Origin: Streptomyces typhae
Lineage (GTDB): Bacteria; Actinomycetota; Actinomycetes; Streptomycetales; Streptomycetaceae
Length of the DNA stretch: 64,000 nucleotides
NCBI RefSeq assembly: GCF_009755605.1
Contig: NZ_WPNZ01000031.1
Location: 53,499 to 117,498 of the forward strand
Direction of reading: 5' to 3'
This document shows, piece by piece, positions 1 to 8,764 of this stretch. A program made the translations under genes and the position numbers. The first letter of the stretch is position 1; the number at the start of each line of letters is the position of its first letter. The notes beneath the pieces were generated by a model. That model was not told the DNA's origin. It was given only the letters and a program-made list of their open reading frames with translations, and searched no databases.

Positions 1-94
1 CGCGCAGCCGGAAACCGGCTACCTCCCGGCTCGCAGCCCTCGGCGTACATGGTAATAAGCGCCAGGAGGCTTGGCCGTCGAGAGTTCGAGGCTC

Positions 95-994
95 TCAGGT
101 GTTATCGCGGCCAGCATTTGGGCTGGTGTCCGTGAGCCATGGCGGCATCAGCGTGGGGTTCTCGGGGCCGATGATGTGCCCGGTACCGAAGGGCAGGTCC
201 CCCATGTAGTCACCGATACGGAAGGGCCGCATGAACACGGACTGGAAGACCCCTTGCAGTTGCATAGTCATCAGAGGCAGCGGCGATCCACCGGGAGGGG
301 GCGTGAGAAGACGCATCCAGGGCTCGCCGGCCTGAGCGGTGAGCCACTCGCCGGATGTTGATGAAACCCAGGTAATCGATCCCTTGTTGAGGATCCAAAC
401 GCCGTCCAGGCGGTGCTCGGGTTCGGTGTCCTGCGCGAGTTCCCACATGACGTTGCCCAGGCTCTGCAGCGTCGCGGACGAGGTGTAGGCGAAGAGGAAG
501 CCCGCTGTGGGGAAGTAGTCGAACTGCTTGCCGTATGCCTGGATGGCGCGGTGGAAGACTTCCGGGGTCTGCTTGCGGATCCACGCGGTCTTCGCGTAGC
601 GCTTGACGGCGGCGGTCTTCCGCCACGTCTCACGGAGTCCGTCCGTGCTCAGAACCGACTTGACCTCGATCAGGCCATGCAGGAATTCGACCGGGACGAG
701 CTCGGCCTCGTCGGACCATAGAGGTGGGGTTGAAGCGTCGCAGATGGCCACGTCGCACTCGGTGGAATGCTCACCTGCGCTGCTGATGATCTCGACGTTC
801 TGTCGGACGTCGACGGTCCCCGGCAGGTACTGGTCGAGATACGAGGCGACCACATTCCTCTCGGCGGCCTTCCCCTTCAGCCCCTTGTGCCGGACCACGC
901 CCTTCGTGCACTCAAAGCGTTCCTGCATTTGTCGCGCAACGGATCCGAAGATCTTGCCGAGCTTGTCCTGGTGGCTCATCTGGACAGTGTGCAC
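95..994 (-). CDS. DUF6602-like protein with PD-(D/E)xK-like motif
   Basis: A 299-residue protein. The N-terminal half has the layout I associate with DUF6602: a KGLKGKAAERNVV segment (residues 38-49), then DVAICD (81-86), then LIEVKSVL (108-115). D81 with E110 and K112 gives the D...ExK arrangement of PD-(D/E)xK nucleases, so a nuclease-like fold is inferred; activity is not shown. There is no signal peptide or membrane segment. It is the first leftward gene of the window and its neighbours do not suggest a pathway. DUF6602 proteins are often found in defence-rich or mobile regions, which fits this setting. Assignment to the family is from memory of its motifs and was not checked by a search. 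Confidence 0.75.
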   Translation of the reverse strand: MHTVQMSHQDKLGKIFGSVARQMQERFECTKGVVRHKGLKGKAAERNVVASYLDQYLPGTVDVRQNVEIISSAGEHSTECDVAICDASTPPLWSDEAELVPVEFLHGLIEVKSVLSTDGLRETWRKTAAVKRYAKTAWIRKQTPEVFHRAIQAYGKQFDYFPTAGFLFAYTSSATLQSLGNVMWELAQDTEPEHRLDGVWILNKGSITWVSSTSGEWLTAQAGEPWMRLLTPPPGGSPLPLMTMQLQGVFQSVFMRPFRIGDYMGDLPFGTGHIIGPENPTLMPPWLTDTSPNAGRDNT

Positions 995-1256
995 ACTTCG
1001 CTGCTGGTAATGCCCGACTTGGGCTGAGACTTCACGCAGAGCTGTACCTGGTGAGGTTAGCCGGTCCCGGGGGCTCCAGGGTGAGGTGGCCAGTACTGGT
1101 TCGGAAGTCGGGCATCCCGGACAAGCTCCGTCTAGTGTCCGGCATCAAGCGCTACCTCGACGCAGTGCCCGCTGAGCCAAGGACCCCCAGAACGGCCACG
1201 AACCCGCTGCAGGCTGCCCGTCATAGCAGTCCTGCTGCGGTGAGTTCGTGGCCGTT

Positions 1257-1391
1257 CTACTTCCGGAATCCGGGAACCCGTCGGTTTCGGGTGGCGCACA
1301 CCGTCATCGGTCCGGTGGCGTCGAGCAGGACGCCGTAGTGGGCGATGCCGTTCGTACGGCCGATGGCGAGCCGGATCAGCGGCAGGGACAA
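1257..1391 (-). CDS. Small conserved-looking protein with TTG start (44 aa)
   Basis: A short leftward frame starting at TTG (1391-1389) with a good Shine-Dalgarno (GGAGG) four bases upstream, ending at TAG at 1257. The peptide contains LIRLAIGRTNGIAHYGVLLD and later MTVCATRNRRVPGFRK, a composition unlike random GC-rich frames. No domain recognised. It lies downstream of the DUF317 gene on the same strand and may be the last cistron of that operon. Confidence 0.45.
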   Translation of the reverse strand: MSLPLIRLAIGRTNGIAHYGVLLDATGPMTVCATRNRRVPGFRK

Positions 1392-1585
1392 CGAACCTCC
1401 ATGGAGGTAGACAGCAGAGCAGAAGGGTCAGGCGCGTGCGGCGCGCAGCCCGTCGTGGTCGGTGGCGAGGGCAACACTCGTCGTCGCAGCAGTGCCCCTT
1501 CGCTGGCCGAAGAGCTGGCGGCCCGCTCGGGGCAGTCGAGGCACCAGGCAGATATCCCGGCGGCGCCACAGCGCTTGCAGCGCAC
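1376..1585 (-). CDS. Possible small zinc-ribbon protein
   Basis: A leftward frame beginning at GTG (1585) whose first 20 residues contain CKRCGAAGISAWCLDCP, a C-x2-C...C-x2-C knuckle typical of small zinc ribbons. The rest is low complexity and the stop overlaps the start of the 44-residue gene at 1391. The ribosome binding site is weak. It could be a real 69-residue protein or the remnant of a longer gene. The cysteine pattern is visible in the sequence; the function is unknown. Confidence 0.3.
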   Translation of the reverse strand: MRCKRCGAAGISAWCLDCPERAASSSASEGALLRRRVLPSPPTTTGCAPHAPDPSALLSTSMEVRCPCR

Positions 1586-1698
1586 AGTCTGACCAGCGTG
1601 GGGCGGTTCGTGACGGGCAGCCTCTGCCAGAGGTTCGAGGCGTGCCCGTAGCCCGGGTAGGACGGGGCAAGGCCCGGCGCGATGGCTGGGCCCTGCTG

Positions 1699-2448
1699 TC
1701 AGGCGCGGTTCACGATGGTGAGGCGCTTCATGGCGCTCTGGGGCAGGCGGTGGCGTGCCACTGGTGCCGGGGAGGCGAGCGAGGCGGCGAAGACGGCGAC
1801 CAGCTCGTTGGGGACGCTGGGGCTGAAGTTCGCGCACCACAGGTAGGGGGCGCCGAAGATGGGCTCGGCCCATGCCTGCCAGCCCAGCAGGTCCTCCCGC
1901 AGGTCGGCGTCCGCGATCAGGTCCGGCAGCATCTCCAGCGAGACGTGCGAGGCGAAGCCGGGGTCCGTGGCGGCGGTGCGGGGGCGGTCCGCGTCGGGGA
2001 TCCAGCCCTGCGCGCGCAGCGCCGCCACTACCGCCTCGGGTTCTTCGAAGCCGGTGTCGGGCGCCGCGCCGGCGTCGAGCGCGAGGAGGAAGTCGTGCAG
2101 GACCTCGTGCGGCACGCCGGTGGTGAAGTACGCGTTCCACTGCACCACCGCACTGGCGGCGTCGGGGCGTGCGGAGATCTGCAGGGCCACGCTCAGGCCG
2201 CCGAGGGTGAACGGGCTGGCGGCCAGGATCCATTCGGCGCCGCGCAGCGCGTCCGGGCTGACATACAGCAGAGTGTCGCGGGCGGTCGGCCACATCCGCC
2301 AGCCCAGTGCGGTCAGCGTATCGCCGATCCGCTCGGCAAGAACGTCGTCGTCCCCGGCCAGATGGCGCGGGGTGACCCAGCGCACCGCATCCGGCGAGCA
2401 GGGGTAGGAACGGTCAGAGGGAGGGTGCGGGTACAGGGGCGCCTCCAT
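1699..2448 (-). CDS. DUF317 domain protein
   Basis: A 249-residue protein with the DUF317 hallmarks: a VTPRHLAGD entry motif near residue 21, a central GWRMW/RDTLLYVSPD block and a second copy-like half with LWCANFSPSVPNELVAVFAASL near the C terminus. DUF317 proteins are common in Streptomyces conjugative elements and plasmids; their biochemical role is not established. The ATG at 2448 was chosen because the longer open frame upstream runs out of frame through the neighbouring gene at 2465-2947. It is the first of six DUF317 proteins in the window and is probably co-transcribed with the gene just upstream (16-nt gap). Confidence 0.85.
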   Translation of the reverse strand: MEAPLYPHPPSDRSYPCSPDAVRWVTPRHLAGDDDVLAERIGDTLTALGWRMWPTARDTLLYVSPDALRGAEWILAASPFTLGGLSVALQISARPDAASAVVQWNAYFTTGVPHEVLHDFLLALDAGAAPDTGFEEPEAVVAALRAQGWIPDADRPRTAATDPGFASHVSLEMLPDLIADADLREDLLGWQAWAEPIFGAPYLWCANFSPSVPNELVAVFAASLASPAPVARHRLPQSAMKRLTIVNRA

Positions 2449-2464
2449 GGGGTGCGGGGATGAT

Positions 2465-2947
2465 TCACTGCCCGCCGTCGGGCCGGGCAGCGCGCCGCCA
2501 GCGCGGCGGGGCCTGGGTCGGTGCGTGCCAGCCCAGGGCGACCGCGACGTCGGGAAGGAGCGGGCCGAACTGCTCGGCCTCTTCCGGCTCGGTGAGGAAC
2601 AGCATCGGACGGCCCTGTTCGTCGCGGTCAGCAAGCAGAGGGCCGGAGCGGTGGGCCATCGGGAAGTCGGGGTTGAGGGCGAGCTGCACGAATGCGTCAC
2701 GGTCGCAGGCCGACAACTGGTCGAGCAGGCTACCGACGGTCGTCTCCGGCAGGGTGGCGAGCAGCTCGGTGTCCTTGGCTTCGGCCACGAACACCACCGG
2801 CCGATCGGCATCATCACGCGTGGCAACCACGCCGCCGATACGGCGGGCCGTGCGGGCGAAGGGGTTGATCCACAGACGAACCACCACCTCACGGTCGCTG
2901 GCGGACAGACTCTCCAGCAGGTCGCCGACGGTCAGCTCCGGGGCCAA
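2465..2947 (-). CDS. Hypothetical protein with internal tandem duplication
   Basis: A 160-residue protein started at TTG (2947) because AAGGAGA lies at the right distance and no ATG fits. Residues about 5-57 and 66-120 are copies of one unit: LTVGDLLESLSASDRE...RPVVFVAE against TTVGSLLDQLSACDRD...RPMLFLTE. Each unit has a helical start, a WINPF or ALNPDF segment and a hydrophobic strand. I do not recognise the family. It precedes a DUF317 gene by 16 nt and is likely co-transcribed with it. The left end of the 5.6-kb transposed unit lies about 175 bp upstream, so the unit may have separated this gene from its original promoter. Confidence 0.7.
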   Translation of the reverse strand: MAPELTVGDLLESLSASDREVVVRLWINPFARTARRIGGVVATRDDADRPVVFVAEAKDTELLATLPETTVGSLLDQLSACDRDAFVQLALNPDFPMAHRSGPLLADRDEQGRPMLFLTEPEEAEQFGPLLPDVAVALGWHAPTQAPPRWRRAARPDGGQ

Positions 2948-3121
2948 GACGTATCTCCTTCGGTGTATCGGTGGCGAAGCTCATGCGGCAGCCGGGCGCG
3001 GACGCGTCCACGGTCACCGGAGCCACCTCTTTGACCTGGGGTTTTCGAGGAAGGTCGTCCACGTTGACATGACCCTGCTGCTTCCACCAGCCCTTTGGCG
3101 ATCTTTCCTGTCTGCCCCCGG

Positions 3122-3126
3122 CGAAC
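3122..3126. repeat. Left copy of 5-bp target-site duplication (CGAAC)
   Basis: CGAAC immediately outside the left terminal inverted repeat. The same five bases directly follow the right repeat at 8765-8769, as expected for a 5-bp target duplication made on insertion. Confidence 0.75.
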
Positions 3127-3148
3127 TGTCCTTTGCCATCCAATCGAG
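3127..3148. repeat. Left terminal inverted repeat (22 bp)
   Basis: Begins TGTCCTTTGCCATCCAATCG and is an exact 22-bp inverted match to 8743-8764. The next 20-bp block (3151-3170) is a diverged tandem copy of 3131-3150 (12 of 20 identical). Such tandem roughly 20-bp units are typical of ends bound several times by Tn7/Tn5053-type transposases. Confidence 0.8.
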
Positions 3149-3261
3149 GCGCTTGTCAGCGAACCCAGCCGTTTCGGCTTCTGTGACAGTGCATCCAGCC
3201 GTGAGGGGTGAGCAGCCTTGATCCCGATAGCCTGGAGACTGAATCGCACGGGCACGGGGGG

Positions 3262-6200
3262 ATGATGATTCGAGCACTTCTGCTCGGAGTTGGGGCCTTT
3301 GAGAGCACGGTCGACGGCGAGTGGAGCCCCACGTCGGAAGGGTTGCCTCCGCTGCCGTCGATTGAACCGCAGGTGCGTGAACTCGCCACGGTGCTCTCGC
3401 GCTTCGACGGGCTGCACGTCAGTGAACCGGTGATCGACGCGGACCGGGTCAGCATTGAGGAAAGCTGGCGGCAGCTGCGGCACGATGCGGCGGGCCAGCC
3501 GCGTATCGTTCACTTTGCCGGTCACGGGGTCTCTCGTGGCCGGGTCTTGTACCTGCCCGTACACGACAGCCGTCCGACCGAGCTCCCGGAGTCGGCGATC
3601 GATGTCGGCCGATGGCTGAATGAGGTCGAGCACGGCTCCGACCAATCTCCCGTCCTGTTCTTGCTCGATGTTTGCGGAGCGGGGGCCGCGACGGACTACC
3701 AGCTGTTCCAGGACGTTCCCGAGGGCGACCGAAGGACCTGGGTGATTGCGGCCTGCACGGCGGACGAGAGTGCCTTCGACGCGCGGTTCACCAAGGCCAC
3801 GGCTCTGGCTCTGGAGCGGCTCCGCCGGGGGCACTGGGATATCTCTCCGGCTTTGTCCCACGTGCCGGTGGAGGCTGTTGCTGACGAGATCGCGCGGGAA
3901 CTGGTCCGCCTCGGCGAGGGGTATCCGCAGACCGTAATGCACTCGCCGCGCCGGGCCGCCGCGTTGCCGGTACCGGAGTTCTTCGCCAACCCCGCGTTCA
4001 GCACTGACGGCTGGCAGAGACTTCGAAGCCGCCTGCGGTTGGCAGTTCGGGAACTGGCTGCGGATTTCGACCCCGGTCTAGACCCGGTGCACTTCCTCAC
4101 CCGGGCGTCCGGCCGCCTGGACGACGCCGCTACGATGACAGGCTGCCTATTCACCGGGCGGGCCCGTGAGCTGACCCAGATTCGCTTCTGGTTGGCTAGC
4201 GACGAACCCCTGTTGCTGGTCACCGGAAGCCCCGGGGCCGGAAAGTCGGCGCTGCTGGGGGTGACGGTCTTCCTTGCGCACAACCAGCTCGCCGAGCTGA
4301 GTACCGTGCTGGTTGGCCGCATTCCTGCTCGGTACCGCCCGGAGCGTCGATATCCGACTCTTGTCGCGGTCCATGCCCGGCACCGGAGCACGGACGAGGT
4401 GATCGCTTCGATCATCGTTCAACTGACCCCCGAGGACGCCGAGCCGGCCGCCGCTACCAGTGAGCAAGCTCTGGACGAACTCAAACGCATCGCCCAAGAC
4501 CTGCCGGAACCGGTGGTACTCATCCTCGATGCCGTTGACGAAGCCATGGAGAGCGACCGTATCGTCGACGATCTGCTACCCGAGCTCCTACGTACGCTCC
4601 GTTCTGACGGCCGCCCCGCCTTCCGGGCGCTCGTGGGAATGCGCCCGCCGCCGACGGACAGCCACCTGTTCTACGAGGCAGCCGGTGCCCGCGGGATGCT
4701 GCTCGACCTGGACACCTCTTCCAATGTCGAGGACCTCGCGAACGACCTCACGACCTACATCGCCGACATTCTGTACAGCGCACCCGCTTACAGCGACCAG
4801 GCCCTCCGTGAGTCCGTAGCCCGTGCGGTTGCCACCGCGATCGTTCATAGCCGCGATCGCAGCACCTTCCTAGTCGCAGCGCTCTTCGCCGACTTCCTGC
4901 GGACCGGTGTACCCCTGAATCCTGCAGAGGCGGTCGCCCGGTTGCCGCAGAGCCTGCCGCACCTGCTCGAACTGCACCTGCGGACTACGCTGGACGGCGA
5001 CCCGTGGATGCGGCACTTGATGGTGGGGCTGGCACAAGCGCGGGGTCAGGGTATGCCGCTGGAGCTTGTGGCGGCAGCGGCCACCGCTGCCGCCAGGGCC
5101 GCAGGACAGGAATTCCGCCCGCTGACCCCGAGCGAGGCCCGCGAAAAGCTGGCTCTCGCCCGTTTTTATCTGCGGACGAACATCGACGCGGATGGACGTC
5201 AGCTCTACCGGTTCTTCCACGAGGCGATCACCGAACACTTTCGTGAAGCGGGGACCGAACTCGACGGGCTCGCCGACAAGCTCTTCCACGAGCTGTTCTC
5301 GGCCGTCCCCGGACGGTGGGCCGCTTTGGGGCCTCGCTGGGACCTCGCCGCACCGTATCTGCTGCGACATCTTATGGAGCATGCCGTCGCTGTACCTGGA
5401 GGGTCCGCAGTCGACCAGTTGTTCCTGGACCCGGAGTACCTAGTCCGTGCCGACCACAACAGCATCTGGGAAGCCGTTCACCGGACGAAAACCCCCACAG
5501 CTCGGCGGGCCGGAGCCGCGTACCGGAAGGCATTCGGTCGCGGCGGCCTCTTCGGCCAGGACGGATTGCTGGAGACACGGCGTGCGAGGCTTCAGCAGAG
5601 CCTTGTGACCTACCGGGCGGCCGGACTGGCGCACCATCTTCAGGACGGACAGGCTCAGCTCTGCACGCGCTGGAGTACGGGCTTGCCTGAGGAGTCCCTG
5701 CTGCACGTCATCAGCAAGGATGAGTTGGGCGCCACAGTGTCGGCCCTGGCACTGGGAGTTGTCGGTCGACGGCTCCTCGCCGTGTTCGGCGGCACCGACG
5801 GCTCCCTCCAAGCGTGGGACATCACACCGAGCCGTGCCGGCGCGGTCCTCCGATATTCCTCGACACTCCGGACAAACAAGGATGCCATTGCGCAAATGGT
5901 GATCGTGGATCTGGAGGAGCGGGTGGTCGTTGCCTTGGTGACTGACCGGAACGCTCTCCGGCTGCACGATCTCGCCACGGGTGCGATCGTTGCCGAAGCG
6001 CACCTCGACGGCACGGGGGTCTCAGCCCTGACAGTCGTCGGCACCGGCGACGAAACGTCCCTTGCGGTCGGTCGGGTCAGTGGTGAGATCAGCCTGATCG
6101 GCCTGCTCGGCGAGTCGTTCGGCAGGGTCCTCGACACTGTCGAAGCTGGGGACGCCGCCATCACTTCGCTGCTCGGTGTGGAGTCCGCAGACGGATCCCT

Positions 6201-7782
6201 CGCCTTCCACTGCGTTTCCGCCGAGCCCCAGGGACGTGGGCCGAAGGTGCTGCGGAATCTGGATGAGCGGCCCGTCACCGTCTCGTCGGAGGGACCGCTC
6301 CAGGAGGTGCGGATCCAGCCCACCAACGTGCGCCTCCCGCTGTTCTCCCTCATCGCCTACCACCCCGGCATGTATGCGGTGAGAGGGGACGGTGAGACCG
6401 TCTACGTCGTCACGATGCCCGAAGACCGCGGGCTGGCACTCGCAGACATCCGTTATGTCGACCGCTTTCAGCTCGCGCTGACCGCCCATCGCGACGGCAA
6501 CATGAGGGTGTGGGACCTCGACGTTTGCCCGCGGTTCGGACACGGGCAAAACCACTGGGACCACGCTGCAATCCTCGGCACCATACGGCTCGGCGGCTCG
6601 GAGTTCACCCTCAGCGCCGAACTCGCGTCTGGCGAGATCAAGGCTTGGGACCTGAGCACCGGCGCCCAGGAGCACGAGCTGACCGACCTGGGCGCGCTCA
6701 GCCATGCCGCCGCCGTGGCCGTTGGCGACGCGTCCTACGTTGTCACCGTGACCACGGAGAACGAGCTCGACACCTGGAATGTCCGTGAGGATGCCCTGGA
6801 ATCGACGATTCACCTCCCCGACCCGGCCACCGCACTGGCCGCCGTGCCGCACGGCGATTCGGTGTGGGCCATGGTTGGCGGGGCCGACGGCAGTATCCAT
6901 GTGTGGGACACGACCAAGGAGTCGCCTTCCCACGTCCTCGCCGGAGCGGAGGGGCCGGTCACGCAGCTGGTCGCAGGCGACATCGGCGGCGAGTCTCTCC
7001 TGATCAGCGTCCACAACGAACGCAGAGTCTGTCTCTGGTCCGTGGTCGACAGCACTCTGCGGCAATCGATCACGCTGGACCGGATCGGAGCGATCGCGAT
7101 GCAAGGCGGGCGTCTCTTCGCTGCCGAGCAATCGTCGGACGACGATCAGGTGCGTATCTGGGACCTTGCGACGGCCTCACTCGTGGGCTCCGTCCCCGTG
7201 GCTGGCCCTCGGGTGATGACGGTCAGCCAAGTGAACGGCAGGCCGGTACTCGTGGCCGCGGTCAACGAGGCGGAGGTCCAGGTGTGGGATGCCGAATCCG
7301 GTGATCCACTCGGACCTCCGGCCCCAGTACCCGATCAGGTGCACACGATCGCCCCCTACGAGAACGGCGTGCTGATAGGCAGCAAGGCCGGTTATGTCAC
7401 GGCCCTCGCCTGGGCCGCATCGGCGTCGGCACCCCGTCCGACGCGGCCGGCCGTCCACGTCACCCACGTCCTGGCGTGGTTGCCGGGCGAACTGCTATGT
7501 GGCGATGCCCGCGCAGACGGGTGGGAGTTGCACACAGTCAGCGAGTGGGAGGGAGGACAGCCGCCCTCCTCCAGCTTGGTCTGCGCCCGCCCCATCACTG
7601 CGACGACGGCCGAACTTCACGATGCTCTCGTCGACATACTCACGCCCGACGGATTTGAGGTCGTGTGGCTGGAAGCACACTGGTACGAGATCACCAAGGT
7701 CAACGGCGTGACAAACGGCGGCCCGTGGCGATTCCCGGCGTACTCCGTTCATTGCCACGTGGAGGAAGGACCAGAGCAGTGA
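3262..7782 (+). CDS. Caspase-like / STAND NTPase / beta-propeller protein
   Basis: About 1,506 residues in three parts. The N-terminal caspase-like (peptidase C14) domain has His88 in IVHFAGHG and Cys138 in LLDVCGAG, the expected catalytic dyad. A STAND/NACHT-type NTPase follows, with Walker A GSPGAGKS (322-329) and Walker B VVLILDAVDEA (about 418-428). The C-terminal 650 residues contain repeated WD40-like strand ends such as DGSLQAWDI, DGNMRVWDL, SGEIKAWDL, DGSIHVWDT and DQVRIWDL. Proteins of this plan act as NTP-dependent sensors that trigger a protease effector in biological conflict. It is the main cargo of the transposed unit and overlaps the downstream hydrolase gene by 4 nt. The start is uncertain: ATG at 3262 or 3265, or GTG at 3208, none with a well-spaced ribosome site. 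Confidence 0.9.
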   Translation: MMIRALLLGVGAFESTVDGEWSPTSEGLPPLPSIEPQVRELATVLSRFDGLHVSEPVIDADRVSIEESWRQLRHDAAGQPRIVHFAGHGVSRGRVLYLPVHDSRPTELPESAIDVGRWLNEVEHGSDQSPVLFLLDVCGAGAATDYQLFQDVPEGDRRTWVIAACTADESAFDARFTKATALALERLRRGHWDISPALSHVPVEAVADEIARELVRLGEGYPQTVMHSPRRAAALPVPEFFANPAFSTDGWQRLRSRLRLAVRELAADFDPGLDPVHFLTRASGRLDDAATMTGCLFTGRARELTQIRFWLASDEPLLLVTGSPGAGKSALLGVTVFLAHNQLAELSTVLVGRIPARYRPERRYPTLVAVHARHRSTDEVIASIIVQLTPEDAEPAAATSEQALDELKRIAQDLPEPVVLILDAVDEAMESDRIVDDLLPELLRTLRSDGRPAFRALVGMRPPPTDSHLFYEAAGARGMLLDLDTSSNVEDLANDLTTYIADILYSAPAYSDQALRESVARAVATAIVHSRDRSTFLVAALFADFLRTGVPLNPAEAVARLPQSLPHLLELHLRTTLDGDPWMRHLMVGLAQARGQGMPLELVAAAATAAARAAGQEFRPLTPSEAREKLALARFYLRTNIDADGRQLYRFFHEAITEHFREAGTELDGLADKLFHELFSAVPGRWAALGPRWDLAAPYLLRHLMEHAVAVPGGSAVDQLFLDPEYLVRADHNSIWEAVHRTKTPTARRAGAAYRKAFGRGGLFGQDGLLETRRARLQQSLVTYRAAGLAHHLQDGQAQLCTRWSTGLPEESLLHVISKDELGATVSALALGVVGRRLLAVFGGTDGSLQAWDITPSRAGAVLRYSSTLRTNKDAIAQMVIVDLEERVVVALVTDRNALRLHDLATGAIVAEAHLDGTGVSALTVVGTGDETSLAVGRVSGEISLIGLLGESFGRVLDTVEAGDAAITSLLGVESADGSLAFHCVSAEPQGRGPKVLRNLDERPVTVSSEGPLQEVRIQPTNVRLPLFSLIAYHPGMYAVRGDGETVYVVTMPEDRGLALADIRYVDRFQLALTAHRDGNMRVWDLDVCPRFGHGQNHWDHAAILGTIRLGGSEFTLSAELASGEIKAWDLSTGAQEHELTDLGALSHAAAVAVGDASYVVTVTTENELDTWNVREDALESTIHLPDPATALAAVPHGDSVWAMVGGADGSIHVWDTTKESPSHVLAGAEGPVTQLVAGDIGGESLLISVHNERRVCLWSVVDSTLRQSITLDRIGAIAMQGGRLFAAEQSSDDDQVRIWDLATASLVGSVPVAGPRVMTVSQVNGRPVLVAAVNEAEVQVWDAESGDPLGPPAPVPDQVHTIAPYENGVLIGSKAGYVTALAWAASASAPRPTRPAVHVTHVLAWLPGELLCGDARADGWELHTVSEWEGGQPPSSSLVCARPITATTAELHDALVDILTPDGFEVVWLEAHWYEITKVNGVTNGGPWRFPAYSVHCHVEEGPEQ

Positions 7783-8645
7783 CGATCGTCGCAGTGCACG
7801 GCATCGGCAACCACCTGAGCGGCCGCTCGCCGGAACAGGCGGCTACCGAACTAGCAGGGCAGTGGCGGCTCAGGCTTCAGCATGGGCTCACGACCGCTGG
7901 GCTGGCTGACCACCGGCTCCCTGCCCTGCACGCCGCGTACTACGCTCACCACACCCACGCCGCGGAGCGGCAGGCTGCCGTGCCGGACGTACATGCCATC
8001 GACGAACGAGAACAATCGTTCGTCATCGCCTGGGCGCTGGCCCTAGGGTCACCCACCCTCCAGGAACGGCAGGGACTGATGACTGCACCACTGCGGCAGA
8101 TCCTGTCCTGGGTTTCCCTACGCCGCAACATCCCGATCGGGACGGTCATTCGGCTCGCCGTCCAGATGGCGGGTGAGGTCCGCCGCTACCTCCACCTTCC
8201 GCAGGTACGGGCTGCCGCCCAGTCCACCGTGGCCGAGTCGATCCGACAGGTACGCCCCCGCGTGGTGCTGGCGCACTCCCTCGGCTCGGTCGTCGCGTAC
8301 GAGGCTCTCCATGCTCACCCGGAACTGACCGTGGACTGCTTCGTGACCTTGGGCTCCCCCCTCGGCCTGCCGGGTGGGATCTTCGATCACCTGGTGCCCG
8401 CACCCATCGCCGATCGGGGTGCCCGACCTGCCGGGGTCCGATACTGGGTGAACCTCGCCGACACAGGCGACCTGGTGGCGATTCCTCGTCGGCTCGGCGA
8501 CCGATTCCCCGTCGACCAGCACGCCGACACTCCGATGGGCCGTATCGACTTCCATACCTTCGGAGCGTACTTGTCCTCCCCGCTCACCGCTGCGGCGATC
8601 ACTCCCTTCATCCGCAACCCGACAATCCCGGACCAGATCTCCTGA
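7779..8645 (+). CDS. Alpha/beta hydrolase coupled to the STAND protein
   Basis: A 288-residue alpha/beta hydrolase of the lipase/acylhydrolase type. It opens with IVAVHGIGNH (oxyanion HG motif) and has the nucleophile elbow AHSLGS with Ser167, then VTLGSPLGLP. An Asp in LADTGDLV and a His in DFHTFGAYL could complete the triad. GTG at 7779 was chosen because it overlaps the upstream stop (GTGA) and GGAGGAAGGA precedes it, indicating translational coupling and equal expression. Pairing of caspase-STAND proteins with a hydrolase suggests a second effector or a regulator, for example one attacking lipids; the substrate is unknown. It is the last gene before the right repeat. Confidence 0.85.
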   Translation: MTIVAVHGIGNHLSGRSPEQAATELAGQWRLRLQHGLTTAGLADHRLPALHAAYYAHHTHAAERQAAVPDVHAIDEREQSFVIAWALALGSPTLQERQGLMTAPLRQILSWVSLRRNIPIGTVIRLAVQMAGEVRRYLHLPQVRAAAQSTVAESIRQVRPRVVLAHSLGSVVAYEALHAHPELTVDCFVTLGSPLGLPGGIFDHLVPAPIADRGARPAGVRYWVNLADTGDLVAIPRRLGDRFPVDQHADTPMGRIDFHTFGAYLSSPLTAAAITPFIRNPTIPDQIS

Positions 8646-8742
8646 GATTTCAGCAGGCGCGTCTTACATGACCCGTCGTCGCAGGTAACGCCCCTGCACG
8701 CAGGCACGCTCTCCTCGCGCGACTAGATTGACTGTCAAACGA

Positions 8743-8764
8743 CTCGATTGGATGGCAAAGGACA
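8743..8764. repeat. Right terminal inverted repeat (22 bp)
   Basis: Exact inverted copy of 3127-3148. A second, imperfect direct copy of the same unit sits 20 bp further inside (8721-8739). Confidence 0.8.

Larger units (their letters stand above)
3127..8764. mobile_element. 5.6-kb transposon-like unit carrying a STAND/caspase operon, no transposase
   Basis: Bounded by 22-bp perfect inverted repeats starting TGT and ending ACA, with a 5-bp direct duplication CGAAC outside each end. The right end contains a second copy of the terminal unit (8721-8739 against 8741-8759, 15 of 19 identical) and the left end a weaker one. TGT/ACA ends, 5-bp duplications and repeated binding sites are properties of Tn7, Tn5053 and Mu-like DDE transposons. 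Inside are only two coupled genes, at 3262 and 7779. No transposase is present, so movement would need one supplied in trans. The class assignment is inference; the repeats are directly visible. Confidence 0.75.

Noticed and set aside
92..115. T-arm-like sequence GAGAG-TTCGAGG-CTCTC that could be a tRNA 3' end or attachment site
   Set aside because: No acceptor, D or anticodon arm fits upstream and the loop ends in G, not a pyrimidine. Treated as a chance hairpin.
2889..3143. Leftward 84-residue frame with a protein-like middle (VNVDDLPRKPQVKEVAPVTV)
   Set aside because: It overlaps the well-supported gene at 2465-2947 out of frame and crosses the end of the transposed unit. No ribosome site.
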